64,000 nucleotides of DNA, taken from positions 9,589,179-9,653,178 of the forward strand of contig CM038228.1 of the NCBI GenBank assembly GCA_021442155.1, in the 5' to 3' direction. The first letter of the stretch is position 1, and the number at the start of each line of letters is the position of its first letter. The stretch comes from Cymbidium sinense. Taxonomy: Eukaryota > Streptophyta > Magnoliopsida > Asparagales > Orchidaceae. A program made the translations under genes and the position numbers. The notes beneath the pieces are model-generated. The model did no database searches, was not told where the DNA came from, and saw nothing but the letters and a program-made list of their open reading frames with translations. Positions 12,390 to 24,689 of this stretch are shown in pieces.

Positions 12390-13450
12390 GAAAATTTCTC
12401 AGATAGTTTCTTTTATATGACCCACTTCCTCACATAGATAACATCTTCCAGAATTTACTAAACACTTCCCAGAATGTGCTTTTCCACATATAGTGCAAAC
12501 TGGTGTTGATGTCTGGCCTCCTTGTTGATGTTGCCGCTTATTGATTGATGTATTGTGATTTTGACTGAACTTTGCTTTTAAATTGCTCGATCTAACAAAT
12601 AACCTGCCTCTTACTACCGATATCCCATCTTTATTTGACCATATCCATATCATGCTCCAACAGTTTAACATTCTCTACTAATTCTACAAAATTCTTAATT
12701 CTGAACGGAATTAAAGGTTGTTTGTATTGATCTCTCAATCCTCTGAGAAATCTATAGCACTTTGTTGTACTAATTAACTACAATATATAATGGGATAAGG
12801 ATGTAAATTCTATATTAAATTGAATCACTATTTTATTGCCTTGAGTCAGATTTATAAATTTCTTCTGCATTGCTTGTCTGGTTGAAGGAGGAATGAACCA
12901 ATCTCTAAAGACTTGCTCAAACACTTCCCAGGTAATCTGATCGATAAATCTGCCTACAAAATTTTCCAACTATTGGCCTCTCCACCAATGCTCTGCCTCC
13001 CCTTCCAACACAAATACTGCTAGAGATACTCTTCTATCTAATGTGCATTTCCTCCCATTTAATATTTTCTCAATTCAGACAATCCAATCTTCAGCTACCC
13101 TGACATCTACTCCTCCCTTGATTAATTACAACTTCAAACTCTAAAATAATTTCAACTGCTTATCATATCACCACTGATACTAGTACTAGCACCGGTGCTT
13201 TGAATCAGAATAGATGGTACTAGTCGAGCATGTATGTTGGTGGTATAATAGGTGTACTACAAAAGATTGCATTTTCTCCATCATCATCAGATCATCATTC
13301 ATCATTTGCATTTGCATCACAACAAGAGAGTCGTGTCGGTACATTTTTTTTAAAGGTGCTTCCTCAACTGGTGCAATAGTTTTCAATTTCGCATCTCTGC
13401 TGGTATTTGCCCATTTGTTCTCTGCACCCTTTTCCATATCTCGAAAATGA
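12390..13450 (-). pseudogene. Gypsy gag with zinc knuckle, remnant
   Basis: At 12,969-12,778 stands a retrotransposon gag segment (ITWEVFEQVFRDWFIPPS, then KKFINLTQGN). At about 12,500-12,400 lie cysteine pairs CTICGKAHSGKC and CYLCEEVGH, a zinc-knuckle pattern of gypsy nucleocapsids. Further upstream the leader/gag N-terminus (13,437-13,186) has Met-rich low-complexity text. Gag packages element RNA. The frame is broken between these blocks. Confidence 0.82.
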
Positions 13451-13467
13451 ATAGCATAACATGTATC

Positions 13468-13470
<3 letters not shown>

Positions 13471-13538
<68 letters not shown>
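13471..13538. repeat. (AT)n microsatellite
   Basis: About 68 bp of TA repeat in the leader between gag and the primer binding site of the gypsy element. Confidence 0.97.
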
Positions 13539-13541
<3 letters not shown>

Positions 13542-13667
13542 ATGGCTCAATATATATTCAAGCTTATGTTTTATCTACTCACTTATTACAACTAATGCTC
13601 TAGAAATCAAATCATATTCCAATCTCCTCTAAACCAAATCATGCTTAATTGATCATTTGAATTCAAA

Positions 13668-13680
13668 TCCTTTGATACCA
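13668..13680 (-). other. Primer binding site (tRNA-Met type)
   Basis: On the minus strand TGGTATCAAAGGA lies 5 bases after the LTR end. It resembles the common plant retroelement site TGGTATCAGAGC, complementary to the initiator tRNA-Met 3' end. This fixes the 5' LTR boundary and the element's minus orientation. Confidence 0.8.
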
Positions 13681-13685
13681 CTTTC

Positions 13686-15786
<2,101 letters not shown>

Positions 15787-16040
15787 ATTCTCCCTCCTTA
15801 AAAATTTCATCCTCAAAATTTCTTGATCAACTAGTAAAATATAGGAAAATTGCTTCATTTCATCCTCTTTCTAAGTGGCTTCTTTCTCTGGCCTATTTTT
15901 TCATCTCACCTTCCCAAAAGGAATCTGTCTATTTCTTAATTTCTTAACTTCAAATTCTACAATTGTTTCTAACTCTACTGCGTAAGTTAGATTCTTTTGA
16001 ATTTCAATCTTCTTATGTGATATTCGCTGGTCTGCACTCT
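15787..16040 (-). pseudogene. Second gypsy pol C-terminus, outside the 5' LTR
   Basis: Bases 15,787-16,040 match 1268-1515, the polypurine tract and the chromodomain-like pol tail. Internal sequence thus lies on both sides of the 13,686-15,786 LTR. An LTR-internal-LTR-internal layout is what unequal recombination between neighbouring copies gives. The match stops abruptly at about 16,040. Confidence 0.85.
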
Positions 16041-17400
16041 TGGATTAGACAGTCCCCCTTTTCTAGTAGCCATCTCTATGGTTGGAGAATTTGTTCAGCG
16101 AATGCACAGATTCTCCTTGGTTTAGTAAATCTGAGATAGGCCTAGGCTAATATAAGCTCCTCCTTAGTATGATCTTTCACAAACTAATATGTTCCATGAT
16201 AAATAAACAAAACAAACAAACAAAAATATTTATTTGTGGGTTAGGAATTCATGTCCCCAGTGGCCCCTTTCCCAAGCAGGGCATCTATCTTTAAAGGCAT
16301 CAGAACTCCCTATAGGAATTGCCTATACGCTTGAGTTGAGATAAGTCCCAGTGCCTCTCTCAGAGTCACCCTTAGGTGGGTTCAATCTATTTTGCCATAG
16401 GTTGTCCCTTGTCATTTCACTTTGTAAGATAAGTCTACTTCATTCTTTTGATGGATCAACCACGGAAGCCCTAGGTCGGGTTGACATGTTACCTCACTAA
16501 TGTGTCACCCTAGTGGTCTTTTATTCATGAAAGATGTGAGTCCCCATGCTTTCTTCCCTGAATTAACCATTGCAAACCAAAAGGCACCCCTTTGGTTGGA
16601 TAGTTCTCCCCTCAGCCGAGAAACTACTCCCTTTGGATTGGTAAATCTGTGTTAGACCAAGACCTGCATGGCCCTACTCATCTCATAACTGATGGGATCC
16701 ATCAAAATAACTAAAATGAAATTAATCTTGACTATCTTTGAGTGATTTAAGTCCCCCGGCATTCACTCAATAGTCAGCCTGTTAACATTGTATGTTACCC
16801 CAATATGTCACCCTTTCATTATTTTGGAAGATGTGAGTCCCCACGCTTTCTTCTTAACTTGACCATTACAAACCAAAAGAAAATCCCTTTGGTTGGATAG
16901 TTCTACTGTGTGGTTGGCAGACTACCCCCTTTGGATTGGTAAATCTATGTTAGACCAAGGCCAATGGCCCCTACTTCGTCCATCCGTGGGATTCATCAAA
17001 AAATAACTAAAAATGAAATTAATCTTGACTATCTTTGAGTTGATCTAAGTCCTGGTATTCACTTAATTCTAAGGTTGGGTTCAATGTTGCCCTGCCAATG
17101 GGTCCCAACAATGATCCCTACTATGGAGGATGCAAGTATTCTTTCTACCTAGTACAATGGAAAGCAACCCCTTTGGTTAGATATTCCTTCCATGTGGTTG
17201 GTAGACAACCCATTTGGATCAGTAAATCTATGTTAGACCAAGGTCAATTTCTCATTGTCCATCACAAATCGAGGTCCACCTCAAAATCCAAAATTTTAAA
17301 ATATGAAACAAATCCAATCAACCTCCCTCAGTGGAGTCAAATCAAACAACCAAATCAATTAAACAAATCAAATCAATCTGCTTCTTCTCAATGAGATGCA
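16041..17400. repeat. Diverged ~290-bp tandem repeats
   Basis: The phrase CCCTTTGGTTGGATAGTTCT occurs at about 16,587 and 16,886, with a variant at 17,169, each time followed by TTTGGAT..GTAAATCT.TGTTAGACCAAG and then CAAAATAACTAAAATGAAATT. Spacing is 299 and 283 bp; a weaker earlier unit lies at about 16,085-16,140. A 98-residue open frame at 17,098-17,394 runs through the array and is not considered a gene. Confidence 0.8.
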
Positions 17401-17821
17401 AGTCTTTATGATTCCCCAACGGATCTCGAATTCTAATCCCACAACAAATTTTACAACCTCTTGTTCTCAACGGATGGCTTGAATTTATTCTTCTAGTGGA
17501 GAGTTCACATTTTCATCCACGGTGGAGCATCAATCATAAATCAACAAATCAAATCTCCCAGGTGAGACTCAAATCAAATCCTTTCATCCCCGGTGGATGA
17601 CTTGAACCTCTTTCCCTAGTGGAAGGTTCACATACTCAATCCTTGGATTCCTCCTTCACTCTCTTATGTTAGACATGAATAGAGTCACATTGCACTAAGC
17701 TCTTGATTCCCTTGGGTTGGGGAGTAGATCATTTCTATTAGTGCTTGTGATGGATTGGTGTTGTTGATCATCGGTCAACACCAATGATACGGTGTACCTT
17801 GTCTCACACCACACCTATTAC
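17401..17821. other. Non-coding repeat-derived stretch
   Basis: There are short diverged repeats (TCATCCACGGTGGA and TCATCCCCGGTGGA, each linked to a TAGTGGA..GTTCACAT phrase) but no coding signal. It probably belongs to the same element as the ~290-bp repeats. Confidence 0.5.
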
Positions 17822-18490
17822 TTTGTTGACCTCACTTTGAGTGAGCTTTAAACTTCTTCATCTTAGACATAGGACCCTCTTAAACATTAAGAGTTCCTTA
17901 GTCTTAAGACACTTCTAGTGATTAGGTGAACACTCAACCTAATTAGAGACTTAGAAGAGTTAGCCATAGAATAGGTCATGCCTTGGGTGTTAAGAAAATT
18001 TACCTACCTTAGCTTACTTACTTCCTTCTTTTAAGTCAAACTTCAAATTCAAATCAACAAATTCAAATCACTTCAACTCGAATCAACTTCAAACTCAAAT
18101 CAATTCCAAATAATTGAAACCCATGATTCAATTCCAAATCCAAAATCTTTCCTAGTCACTTTGATTTCATCTGGACTTAGTTCAAATCAAATTCAAATTA
18201 CTTCAAACTCAAGAGATTTTCACATAACTCATTTATATTCTTATTTATATTCACAAATATAAATAAAATATAAATTCAAATAACAAAACTAAATTCAAAA
18301 TTCAAACCCTAAAACTAACTTTATACCCTTTCAAGTCAAATTCTTGAACTTAGCCAAATCAAACTCAAATCAATTCAAACCTTTGGATTTTCTCTTCAAA
18401 CAATCAATCCTTCAATCACAAACCAAATTCAATTATAAACTTTCACAATGATTGTCTTCACCTCAAAATATTTGCATAATTCACAGTGTA
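17822..18490 (+). mobile_element. Inverted partial copy of the 7.7-kb insertion
   Basis: Starting TGTTGACCTCA, this is the reverse complement of about 8,930-9,771, with long shared phrases such as GATTAGGTGAACACTCAACCTA and the CATTTATATTC..AATATAAAT unit. It ends near 18,490, where an unrelated LTR-like block begins. Confidence 0.8.
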
Positions 18491-18499
18491 AGATGTTTA

Positions 18500-20260
18500 A
18501 GTCAATCTAGTTTTAACCCGCCCAGCATCCTCAGACACCTGAATTTAAACATTTAGCACTATGTTGGGGCCCATGTGGGTATTTAATAATTTAGATAATT
18601 TTATTTCTAAATTATAAGATTAATTTTATATTTTTATTTAATTCTAACTTAGCCTAGCCTTTTCAAATATTAAAATTTGCACTCTAAATTTCTATGTCCA
18701 GAACATGCGGTTTAGCTTAGATAATTTCATTCAATTAATGAAATTCATAAATTGAAATATTATAATTTGCATGAAATCAATTATTTTGGATCGAAGTAAG
18801 CACCTATAATATGTGCAAAATTTAATTTAGTATCGCCTTCTCTGTGCTTGTACGAAGAGTTACAGATTCAGTGATGAATTACTTTTAATTTTCAAATAGT
18901 GCCTTCTACACGCTTGCACTTGAGTATTGTGGGTTCGATGGGAAGTAACCATTATGGTTCTATTTAGTCATATAAAAATATGCTCATTATTTGCACTTTG
19001 TTCGTGATTATTGAAATCTTATCTTTAAGTGATATTTGGTTCATTCCCATTAATGGCTTTTTTAGCTCATTGCAAATCTAATTCAAATCATATGAGTTAC
19101 TTTTGATTCACCCAATATATCATGTGCATATTGAGTGATTATTGAAAGATATTGTATATGCTCATTGATGAGCTAGTTAGCTATATTGTAAGTGCTTCTA
19201 TGAATTTCATTTGGATCTCATTAATTTTGAAGATAAGCACTTAGATATATCACAACTCTCATGTGCTTCAAATCCGACTTTAAATGCAAGATCCAAATGA
19301 TTCTTTTAAAGACCACATTCATGGTTGTTCATGAGTTGTCTAATTGAACTTGTGCTTGTAAGCAAGTCATCATATTTTTTGCAAACTCATTCTCAACCTT
19401 TAGATTTGTCACCAATCATTTATTATTTTGTATTCAATTGAGGTTCCTATTTTATTTGACATCAAATGAGGTAATTCAAGTGTTCAATTGATAATATTCA
19501 TGTATTCATGTTACTTGTTCATGAATTTAACACTTTGAATAGTCAAAGAGAAGCTTGTTCATGTTATTTAGTGAGATGTTAAATCCCACTCATGCTAATA
19601 TAAATATCAAGCTTCATATAAATTCTTTAAACTTGATTGTGTTCAATTCAAATCATTTTTAGTTCACTTGGGATAAGATGTAGTAATCTCAATGTTTATT
19701 GTTTTAGCCATATTCATGCTTATTGGTTAGCTTCGTAGTCACATCCATATTCATATATGAGCTATTGAACCCAATTTGGATTCATTCTAAATTCTACATC
19801 AAGTTTCATATTTATTTGAAAATTATACTTCAAATTTATTGTAAGTCTCTTATGAGTTTGGTATTAACCTCCTCAAGTTTCACTTACTATGACTTGAGTA
19901 TCCTCATTTGTTTCAACATATAAAACAATAAGCTCAAGCATTCATTTAGTGATAGACTAAGTGAATGAATTCATTTCATAGTATATTCTCATGAAACTTG
20001 TTGTGCCCACTCAATTTTAATTTTATAAATTTATATTTTAGACTTTATACTATATATTTAACTTTTATTAAATCATTTTTTATTTAAGTAATTTTCAAAT
20101 CTTGGCAACATTTGACGTCATCCCTGCAGAACTGCGTCGGTGTTGAAGGCTGCCGTTATCTTAGGTGATGGTGTTTGAGAACATGGCAGTCTTTAGTACT
20201 CATTACACTAGCTTAGGCATAACAAGTCATCAAACACCAAATAATATCACATTTTGATGA
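18500..20260. mobile_element. LTR-like non-coding block, copy A
   Basis: This resembles 39,380-40,510 in order: CCTCA.AC, ACTATGT.GG.GCCCATG.G.TATTTAA, many GCTCATTGA phrases, then GTCTTTA.TACT, CTTAGCATAACA and TCAAACACCA at the end. I estimate similarity by eye at about 60-70% in the best parts. The lack of coding domains and the fixed ends suggest an LTR or a non-autonomous element. The family is not recognised. Confidence 0.5.
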
Positions 20261-20589
20261 GTCGACACGTTATATGCATTTTTCCTCATGAGGCCAAGTC
20301 AATACACTTGAGTACTTAATTTTAGCTTAGACATTTGCAAAATGATCGGATGATGATAAATAATTTATGGGATAACTCTGAATAGTAACATAATTTTTTT
20401 GTTTTTTGTTTTTTTTTTTAAATTTTTTTACTTCTGTTTTGAGGAAAGAAAGAAAAGAATATGAAATTGTGATCATAAGTAGAAGATGGATTTGGCATCT
20501 TGTAGAGATGTCGATCTTTCTTTATAGCAAGAGAGAGTGAGTTTCTCGTTAAATAAAGAGAACGAGATTAGTAAGCGAGTATTGTAATG

Positions 20590-20735
20590 AAGGAGAAAAT
20601 ATTATGCGTTGCGTGGCTTTACGTCAGAACCAATCTAACGCTAGTTTTTTTCCGTTTTTAAGCGTAGCTGGGCGGACGGCGAATGTTTATCCTGGCTACA
20701 TTGCCCTCGTTCAAATGAGAAGAAATCATTGACGT
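20590..20735. repeat. MULE 1 left terminal inverted repeat
   Basis: Against the reverse complement of 34,250-34,400 it shares in order GAAAATATTA, CCAATC, AACG, a T-run ending in CGTTTTTA/CGCTTTTA, GACGGA/GGACGG and TTCAAATGAGAAG/TCAAACAAATGGGGAGAAG. Similarity is about two thirds by eye, with small gaps. Confidence 0.55.
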
Positions 20736-21149
20736 GTGTCATTGACATTCCTCTTTGCGTATAATGATTTAGGGCCTTCACCACTTTGCTTTCGATGGCT
20801 TGGATTCGATGGTTTGAATGAGTCTTCGAATAACTTCCATTGAGGTATTATAGCACATGAGGTATTTACACTGTGTTTTTGAACTTTAATGAATTTAGGG
20901 TTTTCTATTCTCTCAAAAGAACATTTTAGAACATTTGAGTTTAGGGTTAAATGAAGATGTATTTTAGTAGTTTTGGAGATGTTTTGCATGTGCACTCTCT
21001 TGTGGTAATGATATTATTTTCAAATTTTGAACTAATTAGCCTTGTGAAATGTTTAGTATATCACATGGTAGGATGTTTGGTCATGTTTCAAGATGAATTT
21101 TTGTGGATTAGGGATGATAGTATGTTCAGATGAAATTAATATTATGTGA

Positions 21150-24100
21150 TTTGCATCTGACTTTCTCTCATGAGTACGAGTATTTGGTCATTTTCTCTAT
21201 TTCTTTGGTTGTTTGGAGAAAATTTGTTCATTGCAATCCATCGAGAACAATTTGGAGGTTGTTTGGTTGGTTTTTTTAGTGTTATTTTGCATCTGTACTC
21301 TGTACTCTCTTGAGAATCTGAGATGATTTAATGATATTTTCCAGTTTCTTTTATTTTTATTCAAATTATATTCATTACATTACATGAAAGCAATTTAGTG
21401 GATGTTGGTTGATTTAAGTATTATTTTGCATCTGTACCTCACGTACTCTCTTGAGAGTACAGATGATTTTGTGTACTTTTTTTCCAGTTTCTTTGGCCTG
21501 GTAGTTCAGATTATGTTCATTACATTCTAGTGGAAGTAATTTGGTGGCAGTTTGGTTAGTTTAATAGTATTATTTTGCATCTATACTCTCTATACTCTCG
21601 AGAAATGATAATTTGTGGTCATTTTTTCTATTTCTTTGGCTTTATTCTTATGTTCATTACATTCTGGAAGCAATTTGGTGGATGTTGGTGGTTTTAGTGT
21701 TATTTTACATCTGTACTCTCTGTACTCTCTTGAGAGTACAGATGATTTTGTGGACATTTTTTCCAGCTTTTTTGGCCTAATTGTTCAGATTATGTTCATT
21801 ACATTACATTGAAGCAATTTGGTGGGATGTTGGTTGGTTTAGAAGTGTTATTTTGCATGTACTCTCACTCTCTTGAAATCTGAGAGATAATTTGTACTTT
21901 TTTTCCAATTTCTTTGGCCTTTTGGTAGTTTGTTATGTTCATTACATTAAGGAATAATTTGGTGGCGGTTGGTTAGTTTAATAGTGTTATTTTTGCATCA
22001 CTCTCTATACTCTCTTGAGAGTACTGATGATTTTGGTCATTTTTCTTTTCTTTGGCTTTGTTGTTCATTATGTTCATTACATTCCGGTGGAAGCAATTTG
22101 GTGAGGATGTTGGTTGGTTTTAGTGTTATTTTGCATCTACTCTCGTACTCTCTTGAGAATCATGATTTAATGGATATTTTTCTATTTCTTTGGCTAGTTG
22201 TTCAGATTATATTCATTATATTACATTGGAAGTAATTTGGTGGCAGTTTGGTTGATTTAGTAGTGTTATTTTGCATTTGTACTGTACTCTCGAGAGTACA
22301 GATGATTTTGTGGTCATTATTTCTAATTTCTTTGGCCTGGTTGTTGAGAGTCTGTTCATTACATTCCAGTGGAAGTAATTTGGTGGCTGTTTGGTTGGTT
22401 TAGTAGTATTATTTTTCATCTGTACTCTCTGTACTCTTAAGAGAGTACAGATGATTTTGTGTACTTTTTTTCCATCTTCTTTGGCCTGGTAGTTCAAATT
22501 ATGTTCATTACATTCTAGTGGAAGCAATTTGGTTGCAGTTTGGTTGGTTTAATAGTGTTATTTTGCATCTGCACTCTCTATACTCTTTTGAGAGTACAGA
22601 TGATTTTGTGTACTTTTTTTCCAATTTCTTTGGCCTGGTAGTTCAGATTATGTTCATTACATTCCAGTGGAAGCAATTTGGTGTGATGTTGGTTGGTTTA
22701 GTAGTGTTATTTTGTATTTGTACTCTTTATACTCTCTTGAGAGTACAGATAATTTTGTGGACATTTTTTCAATTTTTTTGGCACTTGTTGAGATATTCAT
22801 TACATTCTGGAAGCAATTTGGTGGCTTTGGTTAGTTTTAGTGTTATTTTGCATATGTCTCTGTACTCTCAGAATCTGAGATGATTTATGGTCATTTTTTC
22901 TTGTTTCTTTGGCTTGGTTGTTCAGATTATGTTCATTACATTCCAGTGGAAGCAATTTGGTAGGATGTTGGTTGGTTTTGAAGTGTTATTTTGCATCTGT
23001 ACTCTCTTGAGAGTACAGATAATTTTATGGACATTTTTTCAATTTCTTTGGCCCAGTTGTTCAGATTATGTTCATTACATTACATTGGAAGCAATTTGGT
23101 GGGTTTGGTTAGTTTTTAGTGTTATTTTTGCATTTGTACTGTACTCTCTTGAGAGTACATATGATTTTAATCATTTTTTTTCTAGTTTTTTTTGGCTTTG
23201 GTTGTTGATTATGTTCATTACATTATATTGGAAGCAATTTGGTGGGATGTTGGTTGGTTTTAGTGTTATTTTGCATCTACTCTGTACTCTCAGAAGATGA
23301 TTTTGACATTTTTTCAGTTTTTTGGCTTTGTTGTTAAATGTTCATTACATTCCATGGAAGCAATTTGGTGAGATGTTGGTTGGTTTAATAGTATTATTTT
23401 GCATATGTACTCTCTGTACTCTCTTGAGAACTGAGATAATTTTAATGGACATTTTTTTTTCCAGTTTCTTTGGCCTGGTTGTTGAGAGTCTGTTCATTAC
23501 ATTCCAGTGGAAGCAATTTGGTGGCAGTTTGGTTAATTTAATAGTGTTATTTTGCATCTGTACTCTCTGTACTCTCTTGAGAGTACAGATGATTTTATGA
23601 ACATTTTTTCCAGTTTTTTTGGCATGGTTGTTGAGAGTCTGTTCATTACATTACATTGGAAGCAATTTGGTGGAATGTTGGTTAGTTTAGAAGTGTTATT
23701 TTGCATCTGTACTCTCTGTACTCTCCTGAGAGTACAAATGATTTTGTGGATATTTTTTTAGTTTCTTTGGCCTAGTTGTTCAGAGTCTGTTCATTACATT
23801 CCAGTGGAAGTAATTTGGTGGGATGTTGGTTGGTTTAGTAGTGTTATTTTGCATCTGTACTCTCTATACTCTCTTGAGAGTACAAATAATTTTGTGGACA
23901 TTTTTTCCAGTTTCTTTGGTCTGGATGTTAAGAGTCTGTTCATTACATTACATTGGAAGCAATTTGGTGGAATGTTGGTTGGTTTAACAGTGTTATTTTG
24001 CATCTGTACTCTCTGTACTCTCTTGAGAGTATATATGATTTTGTGGATATTTTTTCAATTTCTTTTGCTTTGGATTATGTTCATTACATTCCATTGGAAG

Positions 24101-24370
24101 CAATTTGGTGGATGTTGGTTGGTTTTAGTGTTATTTTGCATGTACTCTCTGTACTCTCTTGAGAATGAGATAATTTATACATTTTTTCCAGTTTTTTTGG
24201 CCTGGTTGTTCAGAGTCTATTCATTACATTCCAATGGAAGCAATTTGGGTTTTTGTTGGTTGGTTTAGTATTATTATTTTTATCATACTCTCTGTCTCAG
24301 AAATAGATGATTTTATGGTCATTTTTTCCTATTTCTTTGGCACTTTGTTGATTATGTTTCATTGACTTTT
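21150..24370 (+). repeat. Left array of a ~149-bp palindrome-bearing unit
   Basis: About 21 units. The anchor TTCATTACATT recurs at 21,371, 21,516, 21,653, 21,796, 21,939 and so on to 24,350; the best units (23,493, 23,642, 23,790, 23,939) are 148-149 bp apart, others 134-145. Each has a TGTACTCTC/GAGAGTACA inverted repeat (a 20-base example is at 23,568-23,587), then TTTTGTGGACATTTTTTCCA, TTTCTTTGGCCTGGTTGTT, TTCATTACATT, GGAAGCAATTTGGTG and GTGTTATTTTGCATC. Many open frames of 60-150 codons run through the array on both strands. They are products of the repeat, not genes. Confidence 0.95.
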
Positions 24371-24439
24371 CATTTTGAAGTTTACAATGCGGGAAAAGGA
24401 TAACTTTGAGATGTAGGCCCACATTTAGAAAGGTGTTCA

Positions 24440-24665
24440 ATAATATTCTACACGATTCTTGATGAAGTCATTGATATTTTAAAGAGGCTTCATCATCAAT
24501 TCATTGACTCTTCGAAGACTTCGATAGCCATTACTCAATCATCTTCTTTGGGAGATAGAGAAGAAAGCTTTCTGGTGGCGTGCATTCCTTTCAGATGAAG
24601 TTGCTAATTGTAGGGATGCCAACGAGGGGTGAAGGTCTTATGGTAGAAATCCCCGCCTTGATTGA
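24440..24665 (+). repeat. MULE 1 inverted core, left copy
   Basis: The stretch GAAGTCATTGA.TTTTA..GAGGCTTCATC, ATTCATTGACTC, CGAAGACT, AGAAAGCTTTCTGG and AATTGTAGG.ATG is found as reverse complement at 33,100-33,310. It lies just inside the array, at the start of the gene region. Confidence 0.8.
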
Positions 24666-24689
24666 TTATGGACTATAAGACTATGCTTG

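Noticed and set aside
17098..17394. 98-codon plus-strand frame
   Set aside because: It falls inside the ~290-bp tandem repeats, and neighbouring units are not open in the same frame.
21600..24270. Many open frames of 60-154 codons on both strands rich in F, L, C and W, such as 23,804-24,268
   Set aside because: They run through the 149-bp tandem unit and repeat its translation; no independent coding sign.
21150..24370. CRISPR-like array of regular repeats
   Set aside because: Units are contiguous tandem copies without unique spacers, and the DNA is from a plant nucleus.
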